DNA of 64,000 nucleotides from Calliopum simillimum. Taxonomy: Eukaryota; Arthropoda; Insecta; Diptera; Lauxaniidae. The stretch covers positions 92,642,897-92,706,896 of the forward strand of contig OX638370.1 in assembly GCA_951812925.1 (NCBI GenBank), given 5' to 3'. Both the position numbers and the translations under genes were made by a program. This document shows, piece after piece, positions 35,019-47,150 of the stretch (within the stretch, counting starts at the first letter, position 1; every line of letters begins with the position of its first letter). The notes under the pieces were generated by a model. That model worked only from the letters and a program-made list of their open reading frames with translations, was not told the DNA's origin and searched no databases.

Positions 35019-35436
35019 TGCACAGCTGCTGATGCTTGTATTGGTGACTGTAAGTAACTCTTTTGTTCACGGTCTGAGCGTCTGATTCTTGAATTAAGCC
35101 ACGTCCGTAACGTACAATGTTCAAAGCAATACTGACAAAGAGCAAAGGTGCTCAGAGCATAGACTGACTGCGAACGGAATACACCCAAATGAAGTCACTC
35201 ACTACACAAGTGGGAATAGAATATCCCAGTAAAAAATGTATGCCACACGAAATTGTTTTATTGTGTGAATCGCATAGGCGATGCGCCTATTTAGCGGCAT
35301 AAAGTACGCGTAACTTTTTTATTAATGAAAATAACTAAAATTTTTCAAGAAAAGATTGTGCAGATTTCGGAGAACAATTCTGTGTAAAAGTTTAGTTTTT
35401 ATTTATGGATAGGTATTGCTTTAACATCTATTTGTT
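35019..35436 (-). promoter_or_regulatory. 5' flank of four-TM gene A
   Basis: Conserved words are shared with the flank of paralogue B (GTACAATGTT(C/T)AAAG near 35112 against 55134; ATATCCCAGT(A/T)AAAAAT near 35220 against 55260). The conservation across diverged duplicates hints at a transcribed leader and promoter. I could not place a TATA box. Confidence 0.35.
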
Positions 35437-36070
35437 GGCGTTAGGAAATAACGCCCAAGGAAATAACGCCAAAAAAAAACGAAATAACGCCCAAAAAATA
35501 ATATGACGTAATAACGCCCAAAATAAAAAACGAAATAACGCCCAAAAAATATGAAATAACGGCCAAAACAAAAACGAAATAACGCCCAAATTATTTTCAT
35601 ATAAATTTGGGCGATAATCAATTTGGAAATAACGCCCAAAAATTTGGCCTTTATTTCGGTTTTTTTGGGCGTTATTTCGTTTTAATTTAAAAAAACGAAA
35701 TAACGCGCAAAAACGAAATAACGCCCAAATTATTTTCATACAAATAAATTTTGGGCGTTATTTCCAAAATGATTATCGCCCAAATTTATATGAAAATAGT
35801 TTGGGCGTTACTTCGTTTTTGATTTTGGGCGTTATTTCATATTTTTGGGCGTTATTTCGTTTTTTTATTTTGGGCGTTATTACGTCATATTATTAAAAAA
35901 CGAAATAACGCCCGAAAAAAAACGAAATAATGCCCAAATTATTTTCATACAAATAAATTTTGGGCGTTATTTCCAAAATGATTATCGCCCAAATTTATAT
36001 GAAAATAATTTGGGCGTTATTTCGTTTTTTTTTCGGGCGATATTTCCTTGGGCGTTATTTCCTAGCGCCC
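35437..36070. repeat. foldback array of the word GGGCGTTATTTCG
   Basis: The outer ends GGCGTTAGGAAATAACGCCC and GGGCGTTATTTCCTAGCGCC are near-perfect inverted repeats. Inside, GGGCGTT or AACGCCC occurs about 17 times exactly, with several one-base variants, in both orientations and separated by A- or T-rich spacers. Longer arms (about 35595-35640 and 35960-36020) include CAAATTATTTTCATA. It is non-coding. Confidence 0.75.
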
Positions 36071-36161
36071 TATTTGTTTATTTAAAATTGCATTTTATTT
36101 TAAAAGTTTTTATAAAAAGTTTATTTCATCTTAATTTTTAATTATTTGTGACCTACCACAA

Positions 36162-36780
36162 TCTATTATATAAAAATGAAATGGTGTCCGTATGTAGCTT
36201 ATGAACGCGGAAACTACAAGGCCGATTTACATAATTTTTTTTTTAAATTGTTTGTTATGGTCTGTAGAAGGTTCTTAAGGGGGTGGGATGCTACTGAGGG
36301 GAACGGGGGTTGCACCCCCCATACGAAAAAAATACAAAAAATGCTATATCTCTACAGTTATACAAGTTATGATTATGAAAGTTGATGAACTTATGCATAA
36401 TGTACATATCTACCATTTACCATGCAAAACTTGGGGGATATTGGGTGTAGAATTGCATCCAATTTTCAAAAATACACAAAATGCTATATTTCTTCACATA
36501 TCGCAGATATTGTTATAAAACTTGGTACATACATGAATATTCTATCTACCATTTACTATGAAAATCTTGGGCGGGGGGTGAGAAGAGGGAGTTGCACCCT
36601 TCATACAAAAAATATAGAAAATGCTATATCTCTGTACCTATGGGAGCTATGATTACAAAAGTTGATACATGGATCTTTAAAAACCTTGGTGATTGGAAGA
36701 GAGGGACGATGGAGATGGATGGGACTTCGTACGTATAGGCATCGGGAATGGGCGAACGAAGTCGCAACCAGGCCAGCTAG
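36162..36780 (+). mobile_element. non-autonomous Helitron, copy 1 of a tandem pair
   Basis: Starts TCTATTATATAAAAATGAAA directly after an A and ends GGCCAGCTAG. A stem GACTTCGT (36723-36730) / ACGAAGTC (36756-36763) stands 17 nt before the end. TC start, CTAG end, 3' hairpin and A/T insertion are the Helitron hallmarks. There is no Rep/helicase, so it depends on an autonomous Helitron. The next copy begins at the very next base. Confidence 0.87.
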
Positions 36781-37398
36781 TCTATTATATAAAAATGAAA
36801 TGGTGTCCGTATGTAGCTTATGAACGCGGAAACTACAAGGCCGATTTACATAATTTTTTTTTTAAATTGTTTGTTATGGTCTGTAGAAGGTTCTTAAGGG
36901 GGTGGGATGCTACTGAGGGGAACGGGGGTTGCACCCCCCATACGAAAAAATTACAAAAAATGCTATATCTCTACAGTTATACAAATTATGATTATGAAAG
37001 TTGATGAACTTATGCATAATGTACATATCTACCATTCACTATGCAAAACTTGGGGGGTATTGATGTAGAATTGCATCCAATTTTCAAAAATACACAAAAT
37101 GCTATATTTCTTCACATATCGCAGATATCGTTATAAAACTTGGTACATACATGAATATTCTATCTACCATTTACTATGAAAATCTTGGGCGGGGGGTGAG
37201 AAGGGGGAGTTGCACCCTTCATACAAAAAATATAGAAAATGCTATATCTCTGTACCTATGGGAGCTATGATTACAAAAGTTGATACATGGATCTTTAAAA
37301 ACCTTGGTGATTGGAAGAGAGGGACGATGGAGATGGATGGGACTTCGTACGTATAGGCATCGGGAATGGGTGAACGAAGTCGCAACCAGGCCAGCTAG
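36781..37398 (+). mobile_element. non-autonomous Helitron, copy 2 of a tandem pair
   Basis: Almost identical to copy 1 (618 against 619 bp, few substitutions and a small indel), with the same 3' hairpin and CTAG end, followed by T. The head-to-tail junction CTAG|TCTATT without spacer fits a rolling-circle or read-through product. Confidence 0.87.
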
Positions 37399-37889
37399 TA
37401 ATTTCATAAAATTTTCGCTCAATATTTACGAAGAAATCGCAATTTAAAAAAAAAGCGTACATACAAATTTACAATGTGAGCATGTCATGCTCGTAACTTT
37501 TAAAAAAATTAAAATTTTTGAAAAAAAATATGAGGCAATAATCCTGATCAAAAACTCTTCAAAGAATCACCACAAAAATTTTGAGTTGTGCAAGTTAGTT
37601 TTTACTGTGTTCGTTTCAAAAAAATTAACTCGGTTGGTTTATTAGTAACATTTTTATGTTATCTTCTCATTCTAATCCAGGAAAATTAGACGAAAAAAGA
37701 GCTACTGTGCGAAATAATAATAAGTGAATTTTTTTCACCAGAATTATCTTTCATTATGCATAATAAATATAGTGTAAAAAGTCCATTTCAGTCCATTGGG
37801 CACATAAAAAGTTATTCAGGCTCAAAGGTCGCTAAAATCAGTTTTTTTTTTCAAATATCTCGCTAACGCTTACTTTAACAAATTTTGTA

Positions 37890-39970
37890 GACCAGGAAAC
37901 TTCTACAAAAAAACGTAAAAATACTTTTTAAATTGCAATAACTTTTCAACGAGGAGCCGTAGAAAAACCACAAAATAGCGTTTTAAAGATAATTGGATTC
38001 TATATACTTATAAAGCAAAACACGCCAAATGTACCAGCTGAAAATTTTGTTTGTCCCCAATTTTGCTCAAATTTGGTAATATGATAGATCCTGTGTACAA
38101 AAAAAAAATAATCCGGGAGGATTTGGTACTAGTACCATTTGTTGTTAAAATACAGGGTGTTGAAGTTGGCGTTTTTAGTCATTTTCATGAAAAGGGTGCT
38201 TTTTCAAAAATTTATAACTTACACCACAGTTTGTAAATTGATAAACATAAGTTTATTTATTGTTAAGTGATCTTTTTATAAAAAAATATTACTTGGTGAA
38301 AAAAATTTTATTTCACCAAAATTTTTTAAGCTTAAAAATACTTTTGAATTTTTTTTTAAAAAACCCTTCTTAAAATTTTTTTTAAAGCATAATTTATAAG
38401 CTATAAAAATTATGTATGACTCAAAATGAGAGTTTTTGGCTTTTGAACGCCCGCGGCAGGCAAATCTCTTTGTTTACTTTTTATACCCTACACCCAGGGT
38501 GTATTCACTTTGTCCTTCCGTTTGTATCGCAGAGAAGGAGGCGTGGCAGATATGGAAAAGTATATATATATTCTTGATCAGCGTCACCTCCTGAGTCGAT
38601 ACAGCCATGTCCGTCTGTCTGGCTGGCTGGCTGGGTGGCTGGGTGGCTGGGTGGCTGGCTGGGTGGCTGGCTGGCTGGGTAACGGCTGTGTGTGGAAATA
38701 CATTTTTTGGGAAAACTAAGCAAGATAATTCAATGAAATTTGGTACACAGACTTCGTCGTCAAAGTTAGCTCGGGGGATTGAAAATGAGCAAAATCGGTC
38801 AACGGACACGCCTACCGCCCATACAAAAAATATCTTCAAAATGCAAATATTGGAGTATATTTTACAACAATGAAACCAAAATACACATAAATACTACGAA
38901 TTGTCAGCGCAAGCTATGAAAAAAAGCTGGTCGAATTCGGACAAGAGGGCGTGGCACCTCTCATATAAGCAAAAGCTTCAAAACGCTGTACTGAAAGCGT
39001 TTTTTGAGATAATCAAACTAGATTTGACTCGGACACTAAAAACTATAAATGCAAGCTTTAAGCAAAAACTGGATAAAATCGGACAAGAGGGCGTGGCTCC
39101 TCCCATATAAGCAAAAGCTTCAAAACGCTATTCTGAAAATATTTTTTCAGATAATCCAACCAAATTTCACTTAAATACTAAGAACTATAAATGCAAACTC
39201 TGAGAAAAAACTGGGTGAATTTGGAGGGCGTGACACCTCCCATATTAGCAAAATTTTCAAAATACTGTTGTGTAGGGTATTTAATGTTTGGCCAGGCCAA
39301 AGGTAACACCCTTACTAGTTTTTTTTTTTCATTCCGAGAAAAACCAATGGAACACTTTTTATTCTACTGAAGACCTATTTTGCCAAAAAAAAAAAAAAAC
39401 ATATTTTTTGGTCATAACTTTTTGTTTATTACCAAATAGATACCCAAGGGTGCTTTAGGAATGAAAACAATATTCTTACAAAAATTTAGGCGTTAAAAAA
39501 TTATGCATTTTTTTTTGAGGATATACGAAGTATTCTCATCCCGAAACCGATTTTTTTCGTTTTTCAATTACGCGGTCGAAAAAACGATTTTTTACTGAAA
39601 AGCAAGGCATCTAATGAAAAAAATGTGCAGAATTGTTCAAAAAATATGTGTGAAGGAAGTTTTTTAAGATATTTTATAGTTTACGAATATTGCTTATTTT
39701 TTATGGATCTTGTAAATCTCTAAAAAATTGGTATTATTTCACTTACGCGTATCACGCACCATTCCACAGATATCTTTCAAAAACCATTATTTTCGAAACC
39801 TTATCGATTTGCAATGAATATCTTTTAGACAATGAGTCGCTCAAAAAAGAAAATGCAATACGGTGTATATCGATTCCAATTGTCTTTTAAACAGCCTTTA
39901 ATTTTTTTTGTACGACTTCTCGTTGAAGAGTATTCGCAATTTAAAAAGTAATAAATTTTAATAAGGTTGC
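37890..39970. repeat. diverged foldback interrupted by a DINE-1 copy
   Basis: The segment from ACTTTTTAAATTGCAATAAC (about 37922) through TTTTAAAGATAATTGGATTC (about 37980-38010) is inverted at about 39855-39962 (GAATACTC, CTTCTCGTTGAAGAG, GACAATTGGAATCGATATAC on the minus strand). DINE-1 sits between the arms. The surrounding 37400-41150 is probably one larger decayed element also broken by the TIR element at 40199-40801. Its outer ends were not found. Confidence 0.5.
38482..39318 (+). mobile_element. INE-1/DINE-1 Helentron-type element (HINE)
   Basis: Complete copy: 5' palindrome TACCCTACACCCAGGGTGTA with minor change, TTCTTGATCAGCGTCACCTC block, a long GGCTGGCTGGGTG microsatellite at about 38618-38680, body units, and hairpin TTTGGCCAGGCCAAA before CTTACTAG. 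It is very like the copy at 62597-63410, including the GGGTAACGGCTGTGTGTGG stretch after the microsatellite, so these two form a subfamily. Confidence 0.88.
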
Positions 39971-40198
39971 AAAAATTTATAACAAAACATTTACAAGAAA
40001 TGCCACTATTTTCTTCCGATGCACTTTGGTCTCCTCAACTCAAAAATAAAATTTTTTTCATAGATTAGTTTCCGAAATATGAGTTTTGAAAATTTTTTTC
40101 GGTTTTTTTCGAAAGTGCTTTCATATTTGAAGTCATATCTCAAGTTTTATATGACTTATTTGATTACTCCGATACTTATCCATAGATTTTCATCATGT

Positions 40199-40801
40199 GA
40201 GGGGTATAGAAGCAAAGGCGACAATCTCCACTTTTTTCAATTTTCTGAAAACTAACAAAATCGTGTATCTCTGAAGATACACGAGTTTAGTATACTGTAT
40301 GTTTTGCAATTCTGTAGAATAGAGTTAGATGACGATGTAAACCAAGTATAAACCAAATCCTCAAAGGGGTTTATAGACAAATTCGATAAGAAATTTGGAG
40401 ATTGTAGTGTTAGTTTTAATCAAGTGGAAATTGCTAAGTTTGTAATAATCAAACTGCCACACCCTTCTTTGATTTCGCTGAAATTAGGTACATGACTTCA
40501 TTGGTTGCTAAAACCAATAAAAATGGTGAAAAATTAATATTATTTTTTGGCGGAGCTCTAAGAAGTTTTGCTTAAGAAGTTTAGTAATCAAAGCAAAGGC
40601 AGCAATCTACAATGGAGACAATGGAGATTGCTGCCTTTGCTTTGATTGGCAGTTTTCAACCTTAGATATATATTGGATAGAGACGAATTGGGTATTGCAA
40701 ATTTCACTGATCACAAGCTTAGATCAAATGCAACTAGATGGCATTCTCAGATGCATTCATGAAAAAAATGGAGATTGTCGCCTTTGCTTCTATACCCTTC
40801 A
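40199..40801. mobile_element. TIR element with GAGGGGTATAGAA ends, copy 2
   Basis: Homologous along its length to 11111-11684, with ends GAGGGGTATAGAAGCAAAGG and CCTTTGCTTCTATACCC. Compared with copy 1 it carries a local duplication around 40590-40640 (CAAAGGCAGCAATCTACAAT). There is no transposase. Confidence 0.75.
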
Positions 40802-41329
40802 TATACATCTTAATATCTGCTCAAAGATAGAATTTATGTATACCAAATAAGAAATAATTTTTAATTGATTTTTTCTATGTTTGCGTTTTTGAGTCGCCCA
40901 GAAGCCAATGCGGATAAGTCCTTGTTTTATATTCTCTGATTTTTGAAACAATATTTTTCTCGGTTTTTAACGGATCTGCTCAATTCTTCATACGTATACT
41001 TTTTAGGTCCAAAAGCCCTTTTTCTTATAGTTTCTGAGTATTTTGTAATATAATTTCTGAAGAATTTTAAAAATAAGCAAAATTAAAAACAGAAATTTTC
41101 TCAATTTCAGTTGTTACAGAGAGCATTAATGACTACTTAACTAGAGCAGTGTTCCCAGAAGTTGCATCTATGTAAATAAAAATATTACAACTGCGACTTA
41201 CGCAGCATTGCACTTCCGAAAACACCTATTTTTACACCAAAACTGTTAATTTTTGTAATTGCAACGATTTAATCTGTTTGAAAAAAAAAAAATAAAAATA
41301 TCAGTCATCTTGTTAAATAAGATGTAGTA

Positions 41330-41470
41330 CCAGGGTAGCAAAAAATTTGCAAATTTTCTACTGGGATTGACGATAAAAGAGCGCGCACATTTGTAGATAC
41401 AGCAACAATATGAGTACGTATCTATCTTAAAGTAGATGTAACGAATATGTACTTTAAAGATCATTTTTCG
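41330..41470. repeat. paralogous segment, duplicated at 58195-58305
   Basis: TACTGGGATTGACGATAAAAG, a GCACA word, ACAGCAACAATATGAGTA and ATGTAACGA(A/G)TA recur in the same order at 58205-58290. Both lie upstream of the four-TM genes, so this is part of the old segmental duplication. Confidence 0.55.
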
Positions 41471-42503
41471 TTGTAAAAAAATTCTAAGATATTGTGGAAA
41501 ATTGAAACAAATGGGCTTGTAAATACGACACGTATGATTTCAAATTAACTTTTGGCTTTTAAAATATTTAAGTTCTAAAGTTAAAATTAGTTACTCTATA
41601 TGGAGAATTTGGTTCAGATTTGGTTCTTATTTGTTGTGCAATTGTATGCAATTCTTATTTTGTTTCTTTAACCGTAACTAAAACTTGATTTAATCATAGA
41701 ATTTGAAAGAATATCTTTAAATATCATTGTATTGGAATAAAATTAAATATTTTCATGTCATTATTATAATCTTTTGTATGGGATCATCAAATGAGTTCAT
41801 TCGTAATCAAAAATTTCTTGTTAGCCAACACATCAGAATGAGGACCATCTGGGATCGTTAAATGGCGAAAATGTTTATTACAATTTTTTTAATTCCAATC
41901 GCCAAATGATCTATTATATCTATATAATAATACGCAAGATAAAAATTTGTCCTACTTTCTTTAGTATGTTAGAAATGGAGCACGACTTTGAATTATACAC
42001 CATTAGAAAAGTATTTGTGTGTAAATGTGCACAAAGTTAAAATTATTTTAATATTTTGCCATTAAGTCAGGTAAAATTAAATGCAAATTTTTCAATACTA
42101 ACAACGACAAAATACGCGGTCACACAGAGCTGAAAAAAGGATACAGCACAAAGAGAAAGACAAAAAGCTGACTGACACTGACTTCATGTTTTTTTTTTCG
42201 TTTCACATTTGTCATTGTACCAGAAATGATAAATGAGGTTTTCTATTTTGTACCAAATAGCAAAAAAGTACTAAAACTGTCCAAAAAGTACCAAAATTAT
42301 TTTATTATATTTGTGGTCAAATTTTGACCATTGGCCGATTCTTGTTTTTATAAATCGCTCAGAATGATGGAGTTGATATTTTTTCAATGTCAAGTTCGAA
42401 TTTCTGAAATGAATTAAAAAATTTTTCCCTTAATATTAAAAAATCAATTCCAAATTCAATTCTTCGGACTAGAAATTAAATTTTTCGAATCAAATCAACA
42501 ATT

Positions 42504-42713
42504 GAGGAGTGGCCGTACCAAAGGGCCTAAGTACCATTTCGAGGCGAAAGTAATGTCATTATATGAAACGGTCGACATTTTGTTACAAATCAATAAAACT
42601 GTTTTCTGTTTTCACTAAAAATTTACTTGATAGTTTGAAATTCATGGTATTATGTTGAAAAAATTACTTTTGCCTCGAAATGGTACTTAGGCCCTTTGGT
42701 ACGGCCACTCCTC
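42504..42713. mobile_element. MITE with about 50-bp terminal inverted repeats
   Basis: GAGGAGTGGCCGTACCAAAG, followed by GGCCTAAGTACCATTTCGAG, is repeated inverted at the right edge, with one mismatch over about 50 bp. The pair is flanked by AATT-type sequence on both sides. The 210-bp element is non-coding. Confidence 0.75.
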
Positions 42714-42934
42714 AATTGATTTTTTATTACAATATCTGGGAATGGAATCAATATTTTCTGAAGAATTTAGCCAAGTTCTGTTTTTATGAACTTAGTTTAT
42801 GTTAAGTTTGTAGTGTCAATTTTTTCGTCACGATTAGACATTTTGGCAAAATAACACATAATAATATCTCTTTGTTCAACTCCTCGGACATAAAACAGTG
42901 GAGTTTGAGGCCAGTCCCAGGGTAGAACCTGCGA

Positions 42935-43156
42935 CGCAATAAGGGACACGATAAACCAAATATCACCTGCAAAATGCTATTGGAGAAGGAAATCCTGTTT
43001 GAAGGCAAACGAAGTTTTAAATGGTAGATACAAATATTCTGATTATTAATATGCGATTTTTCTGTGCAGGCTCTATTTATTTCTCTATTAACTTCTGTTG
43101 AGAATAAAAAATTCAGAACAAATAATATCTCATTTATTTTCTAGTTTCTGCTGTGA
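42935..43156. repeat. paralogous segment, duplicated at 58685-58848
   Basis: GTTTGAAGGCAAACG, GCAGGCTCTATTTATTTCTC, TCAACTTCTGTT-like and CTCATTTATTTTCT words occur in the same order in both places. This is part of the segmental duplication. The hAT-like insertions lie immediately to the right in both copies. Confidence 0.6.
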
Positions 43157-43164
43157 GTCATGTG

Positions 43165-43729
43165 CAGTGGCGGATCCAAGGGGGGGTGATGAGGGCGATC
43201 GGCCCCCTTCTCAAACTAAGTGATTACATTTTTTTTTTAAATTATATGTAAAGATTTTAAAACATTTTGTTATTATCTAGAACAAGTGTGTCAGCGTTTT
43301 CAAATCACTGAGCCAAGCGCAGTCAGCGCAAAATTTTCGCTTTTACAACAACTTCTACTACAACAATAGCAAAACCTATTTTTTTTTATTTTTTTGGTGG
43401 CTAGTTTGCAACAACAACAATATTTCAATAATTTTTTAAATTTCTGAGAACTACAACACACACGAAAAATGTTTGTTGTTTTTTTTTTCAAGCGAAACAA
43501 CAAAAACAATTTTTCATAAATATTTTAATTCCGGGAATTTTGACGAGCTCAAAAAAAACAACAAACATTTTTCGTGTGTGTTGTAGTTCTCAGAAATTTA
43601 AAAATTATTGAAATATTCCTGTTTTTGTAGGCGAGCCAAAATTGGCTCACTTTTGTTCTACGCTGACACCCTTGATCTAGAAATGTAGCCAATCGGCTCC
43701 CCCTCTTGACAATGCTGGATCCGCCACTG
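43165..43729. mobile_element. hAT-like element, 565 bp, perfect 8-bp target duplication
   Basis: The ends CAGTGGCGGATCCA and TGGATCCGCCACTG are exact 14-bp inverted repeats. The octamer GTCATGTG flanks both sides (43157-43164, 43730-43737). The interior has a second long inverted repeat (about 43416-43510 against 43552-43617, built on CAACAAACATTTTTCGTGTG). No transposase is present. Confidence 0.88.
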
Positions 43730-43737
43730 GTCATGTG

Positions 43738-44050
43738 CTGCAAGTAAATTGAATGGATTCTGTAATATGGAATGCTCACACGCCATAATTAAATGCTATT
43801 GTTGGGCTGTACATGTGGTGTACCTACACAGCTTTACATCTTATAAACTGTGTCTAATAATACTCTTTGCTATTATGGAATGAGTAAATCTAAATAATAT
43901 GAGCACGTAAAATGTAAGAGAGGTATTCTAGTCTATAGAGAGAGAAATATTTCCTGATCTGCATTTAAATGGGATATTTTTCCTTTTTCGAGCATTTTTT
44001 TTTTTATATGCTAATTTAGTATTTAGTCCATCTTTAGAAAAAGGAACTAC
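43738..44050. repeat. paralogous segment, duplicated at 61429-61700
   Basis: TGGAATGAGTAAATC(T/A)AA, a GATCTGCAT(T/G)TAAAT word and a run of TTTTTCC followed by GAGCATT recur in the same order at 61515-61645. This is the right-hand part of the segmental duplication. Confidence 0.55.
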
Positions 44051-44065
44051 TTAAACTGCAAATTA

Positions 44066-45222
44066 CACCGTTCGACACAAAAAAAACACATGAAAAATCC
44101 AAAAAATTCTTAAAGTAGACGTTAAAAAATAATACCCGTGTCTCGTGGTTTTTCTCCAGCACGTCACATTTTTTTTTAATCGATTTTTGAAGATTTTTCC
44201 CCACTTTAAATGAAAAAAACAAAAATATCGCATTCTTGTGTTAAATCGATGAATTTAACTATATGATCCTTACATTTGAGGTGTATCATGTATTCAGCAA
44301 ACTTATGCAGGATATTGTGGGAAATATTTTTGTAGAAAATTTTAACCCTACACAACCTCCACTACTAGTTGCTGAACACTAAAAAAGAAAAATTTTATCC
44401 CCAAAGCAAAAAAATCTTTAAAACCGGTAAGCAGTTCTAACAATAAATATTTGCCAAATTTAACCCCACTGTAAAACTCTAAAACAACATTTTGGACAAA
44501 AAATCGTTCTCACAAGATCATAACGAAATCACACAAGGATCATTTTCCTAGAATACAGTAACCTATTATATCCTGTTTTTATGGGTCTTTTTGACCCAAA
44601 ACTGAGCCACAATGGGTTGAAAAGTTTTGCAAAAATATCCTACAAAAAATTTCACTAAATGTTGCCAAAGACGAAAAATTCTTAAAACTTAAGGTAAGCG
44701 CGTCAGGGATGTAGTTAATATGCAATGTGAAAAGTCCTTATTGATTTTAATGATTTTTTTGGTTTCGGGCTCAAATTTCGACCTTTACGTGTTTAAAAAC
44801 TAGTAATGAAATTTTATAGCAAATATTTCCGTAGTACATACTGACTCAATATTTCCCTGTTTTGAGTGTCATTTTTATACCTTTTTAAGAAAAGGGAAAA
44901 AATGACCCACGTGTGGGGGTCAAACAGGGTTAATACTTCATACAAAAATATTTCCCGCAATATCCTGCATAAGTTTGCTGAATACATGATACACCTCAGA
45001 TGTAAGGATCATATAGTTAAATTCATCGATTTAACACAAGAATGCGGTATTTTTGTTTTTTTCATATACAGTGGAAAAAAAAACTTCAAAAATCGATTAA
45101 AAAAAACTGTGACGTGCTGGAGAAAAACCACGAGACATGGGTATTTTTTTTTAACGTCTACTTTAAGAATTTTTTGGATTTTCTAATGTGTTCTAAAAAA
45201 AGTTCAAAATTGTTCCACAGTG
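44066..45222. mobile_element. foldback element with CAC termini
   Basis: Arms of about 250 bp (44090-44335 and 44935-45190) are inverted copies; words such as CCAAAAAATTCTTAAAGTAG and GCAAACTTATGCAGGATATT are mirrored. The ends read CACCGTTCGACAC and CACTGTGGAACAA on opposite strands. Flanks ATTA and TTAT do not give a clean duplication. The ORFs in the arms are mirror artefacts. Confidence 0.7.
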
Positions 45223-45495
45223 TTATATACGTAGCTGATGAGCATTGGCGTAGTTAAGGAGTTTTCTTGGAGGGTGGAAGTTGCGGCTGATCAGCCACCG
45301 TAAGTTTTCAATTTGGTAAAGAGTGTATTGTTGATGTATTTAGGGTATTTAGACTGTTTCGAATTAAGAAAAGAATTTTTAGTTTTACCAGGCAAATTTC
45401 GCATTTGTTTTTAGCTTTAAATTTTAAAGTTTTTCTCATACGTACTGTAATAACTTAATTGGAAGTGATAACAAATCTGAAAATAAATTTATACA

Positions 45496-45815
45496 GAGTG
45501 TGTCGAAAAAAACTTGTACACGCTTAAAGTTAAATAAAACTGAAACCGTTCAATTTAAAAATTCTTAAAAATATTTGACTTTGTTAATATATTATAGAAA
45601 TGCATTAAACATTAAAATATTGGAACATTAATCGGAATTTATAAATCTATACACCTTTCCGGGAATCCTGCCATCAAAGATTTTATAGTTGTTTCCGTTA
45701 TCTTTTTGGAGAAGCCGGTCCATTTAATCTTGAAGACAGACATGTCCTCGGATAACTTTCCTGTGTTCTTCAATTCCATTTTCACGAAAATTGCATAAAT
45801 ATTCCACCAAATTCA
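45496..45815 (-). pseudogene. Tc1-like transposon remnant
   Basis: GTGTGTCGAAAAAAACTTGT at about 45498 resembles a Tc1-type end. On the minus strand, frames with shifts give a fragment with SLMAGFPERCIDL, which resembles the C-terminal end of Tc1-like transposases. No catalytic region is left. The assignment rests on this short match. Confidence 0.35.
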
Positions 45816-47150
45816 ACAAAAAAATTTACTCGGGGGTTTTTGGGGTCACTCATTACGAATCTGATGTTAGATTTTTAAAAAACAAATTGGCGTATTCGAA
45901 AAGGCAAAAAATAACACTTGCACAATTTTTATATCTAATATAAAAATTTATTTCAAAACTTTAACTTTGATAGAGTTGTGTGCAACGGTAAATTAATCTA
46001 CATAAAAATGGGTTTTAGTTTGCGTTATCACGGAGTATAATCTGTATAATAATATAAAAAATTTTCCATTTCAGGCGAGCAACACATATTAACACTTGGT
46101 AAGCAATATGAGTTAAATTTTCCTATGGGTTCTTCAGAAAACATTGCGTCAAAGAAAAAGGGCAAAAAAAGGCACCTCAATTTTTTTATATGTGTTAGAA
46201 AAGATTTCAATCTTCATAAATCCAAAAAATTCTGGTGGCATGACGTGGTATAAATTAGTTCTGGGCTTTTTTCACAACCATTGCATACTGATTTTGTGAA
46301 ATAATTTGATTTTAAGTTAATCATAATTACCGTTAATGTGTAAATTATTGCAAGTTTTGAATATAGAGGTTCGACAGTATTTCCTTTTACGAAGAGATTC
46401 CATATTCAAACATTAAATTCGGTTCAGTTTTACAGTAACCGCAAAATTTTTACAGTGAACACTTAATTTTTACTTTTAACTCACAGAATTTTGTGTCTGA
46501 GAAGCGTACTTTTGGAGAGATCCCAAGGGCATTGTAGGAATACCTGGATCTTTCTTACAAATTTTTTGAGGTCTATGAATATCTGTCAGACAATATGGTT
46601 CATAAAAAGTTAATTTAAAAAAACTTTTTTTTGACTTTTGGCCAGCTTTTAAGGATTTTGAACCAGTGTGGGGAGTGGCACCACTAAAAATAATAATTAT
46701 ATTTGATCATTCCATAGTATTAACCCTATCTCCACACCAAATTGCGTAAAAAAAATTCTATGAACTGCTCCTCCTCACAACCCTTCCAACAAAAAAAAAA
46801 AAAATAAAGCAAATCGGTTGAGATTTAGGTATAGAAACAGGGATTGAACCGATTTTGCTTGCCTATTTATATAAAGATATATAGTACCAAAAAATATTCA
46901 AAATAGTATTTTTGTTTTCATATCTCAAAATATTTACTTTTTTACAGCTTTTCCGACTTAGATCAGAATTAAAAAAATGGGCTAAGAGATCTTCAGGTTG
47001 TGGACAATTTTCTAAAGCAAAATCGATTTATTGTTTGCTTTAAAATTATAACTCCCAAACCGTGTTAGATACAACCTTAAGTTTGCATTCATATTATAGG
47101 TAATTTTGCGTTCTTTCTACGAAAAATATTAAAGATGATTGAAAGGTAGA
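45816..47150. other. intergenic, nothing recognised
   Basis: AT-rich non-coding sequence between a Tc1-like remnant and the CAC palindrome. No gene, RNA or bounded repeat was identified. Confidence 0.4.

Noticed and set aside
38505..38873. Ala-Gly-Trp-Leu and Ser-Gln-Pro repeat ORFs in DINE-1 copies
   Set aside because: Translations of the GGCTGGCTGGCTGG microsatellite; these elements are non-coding.
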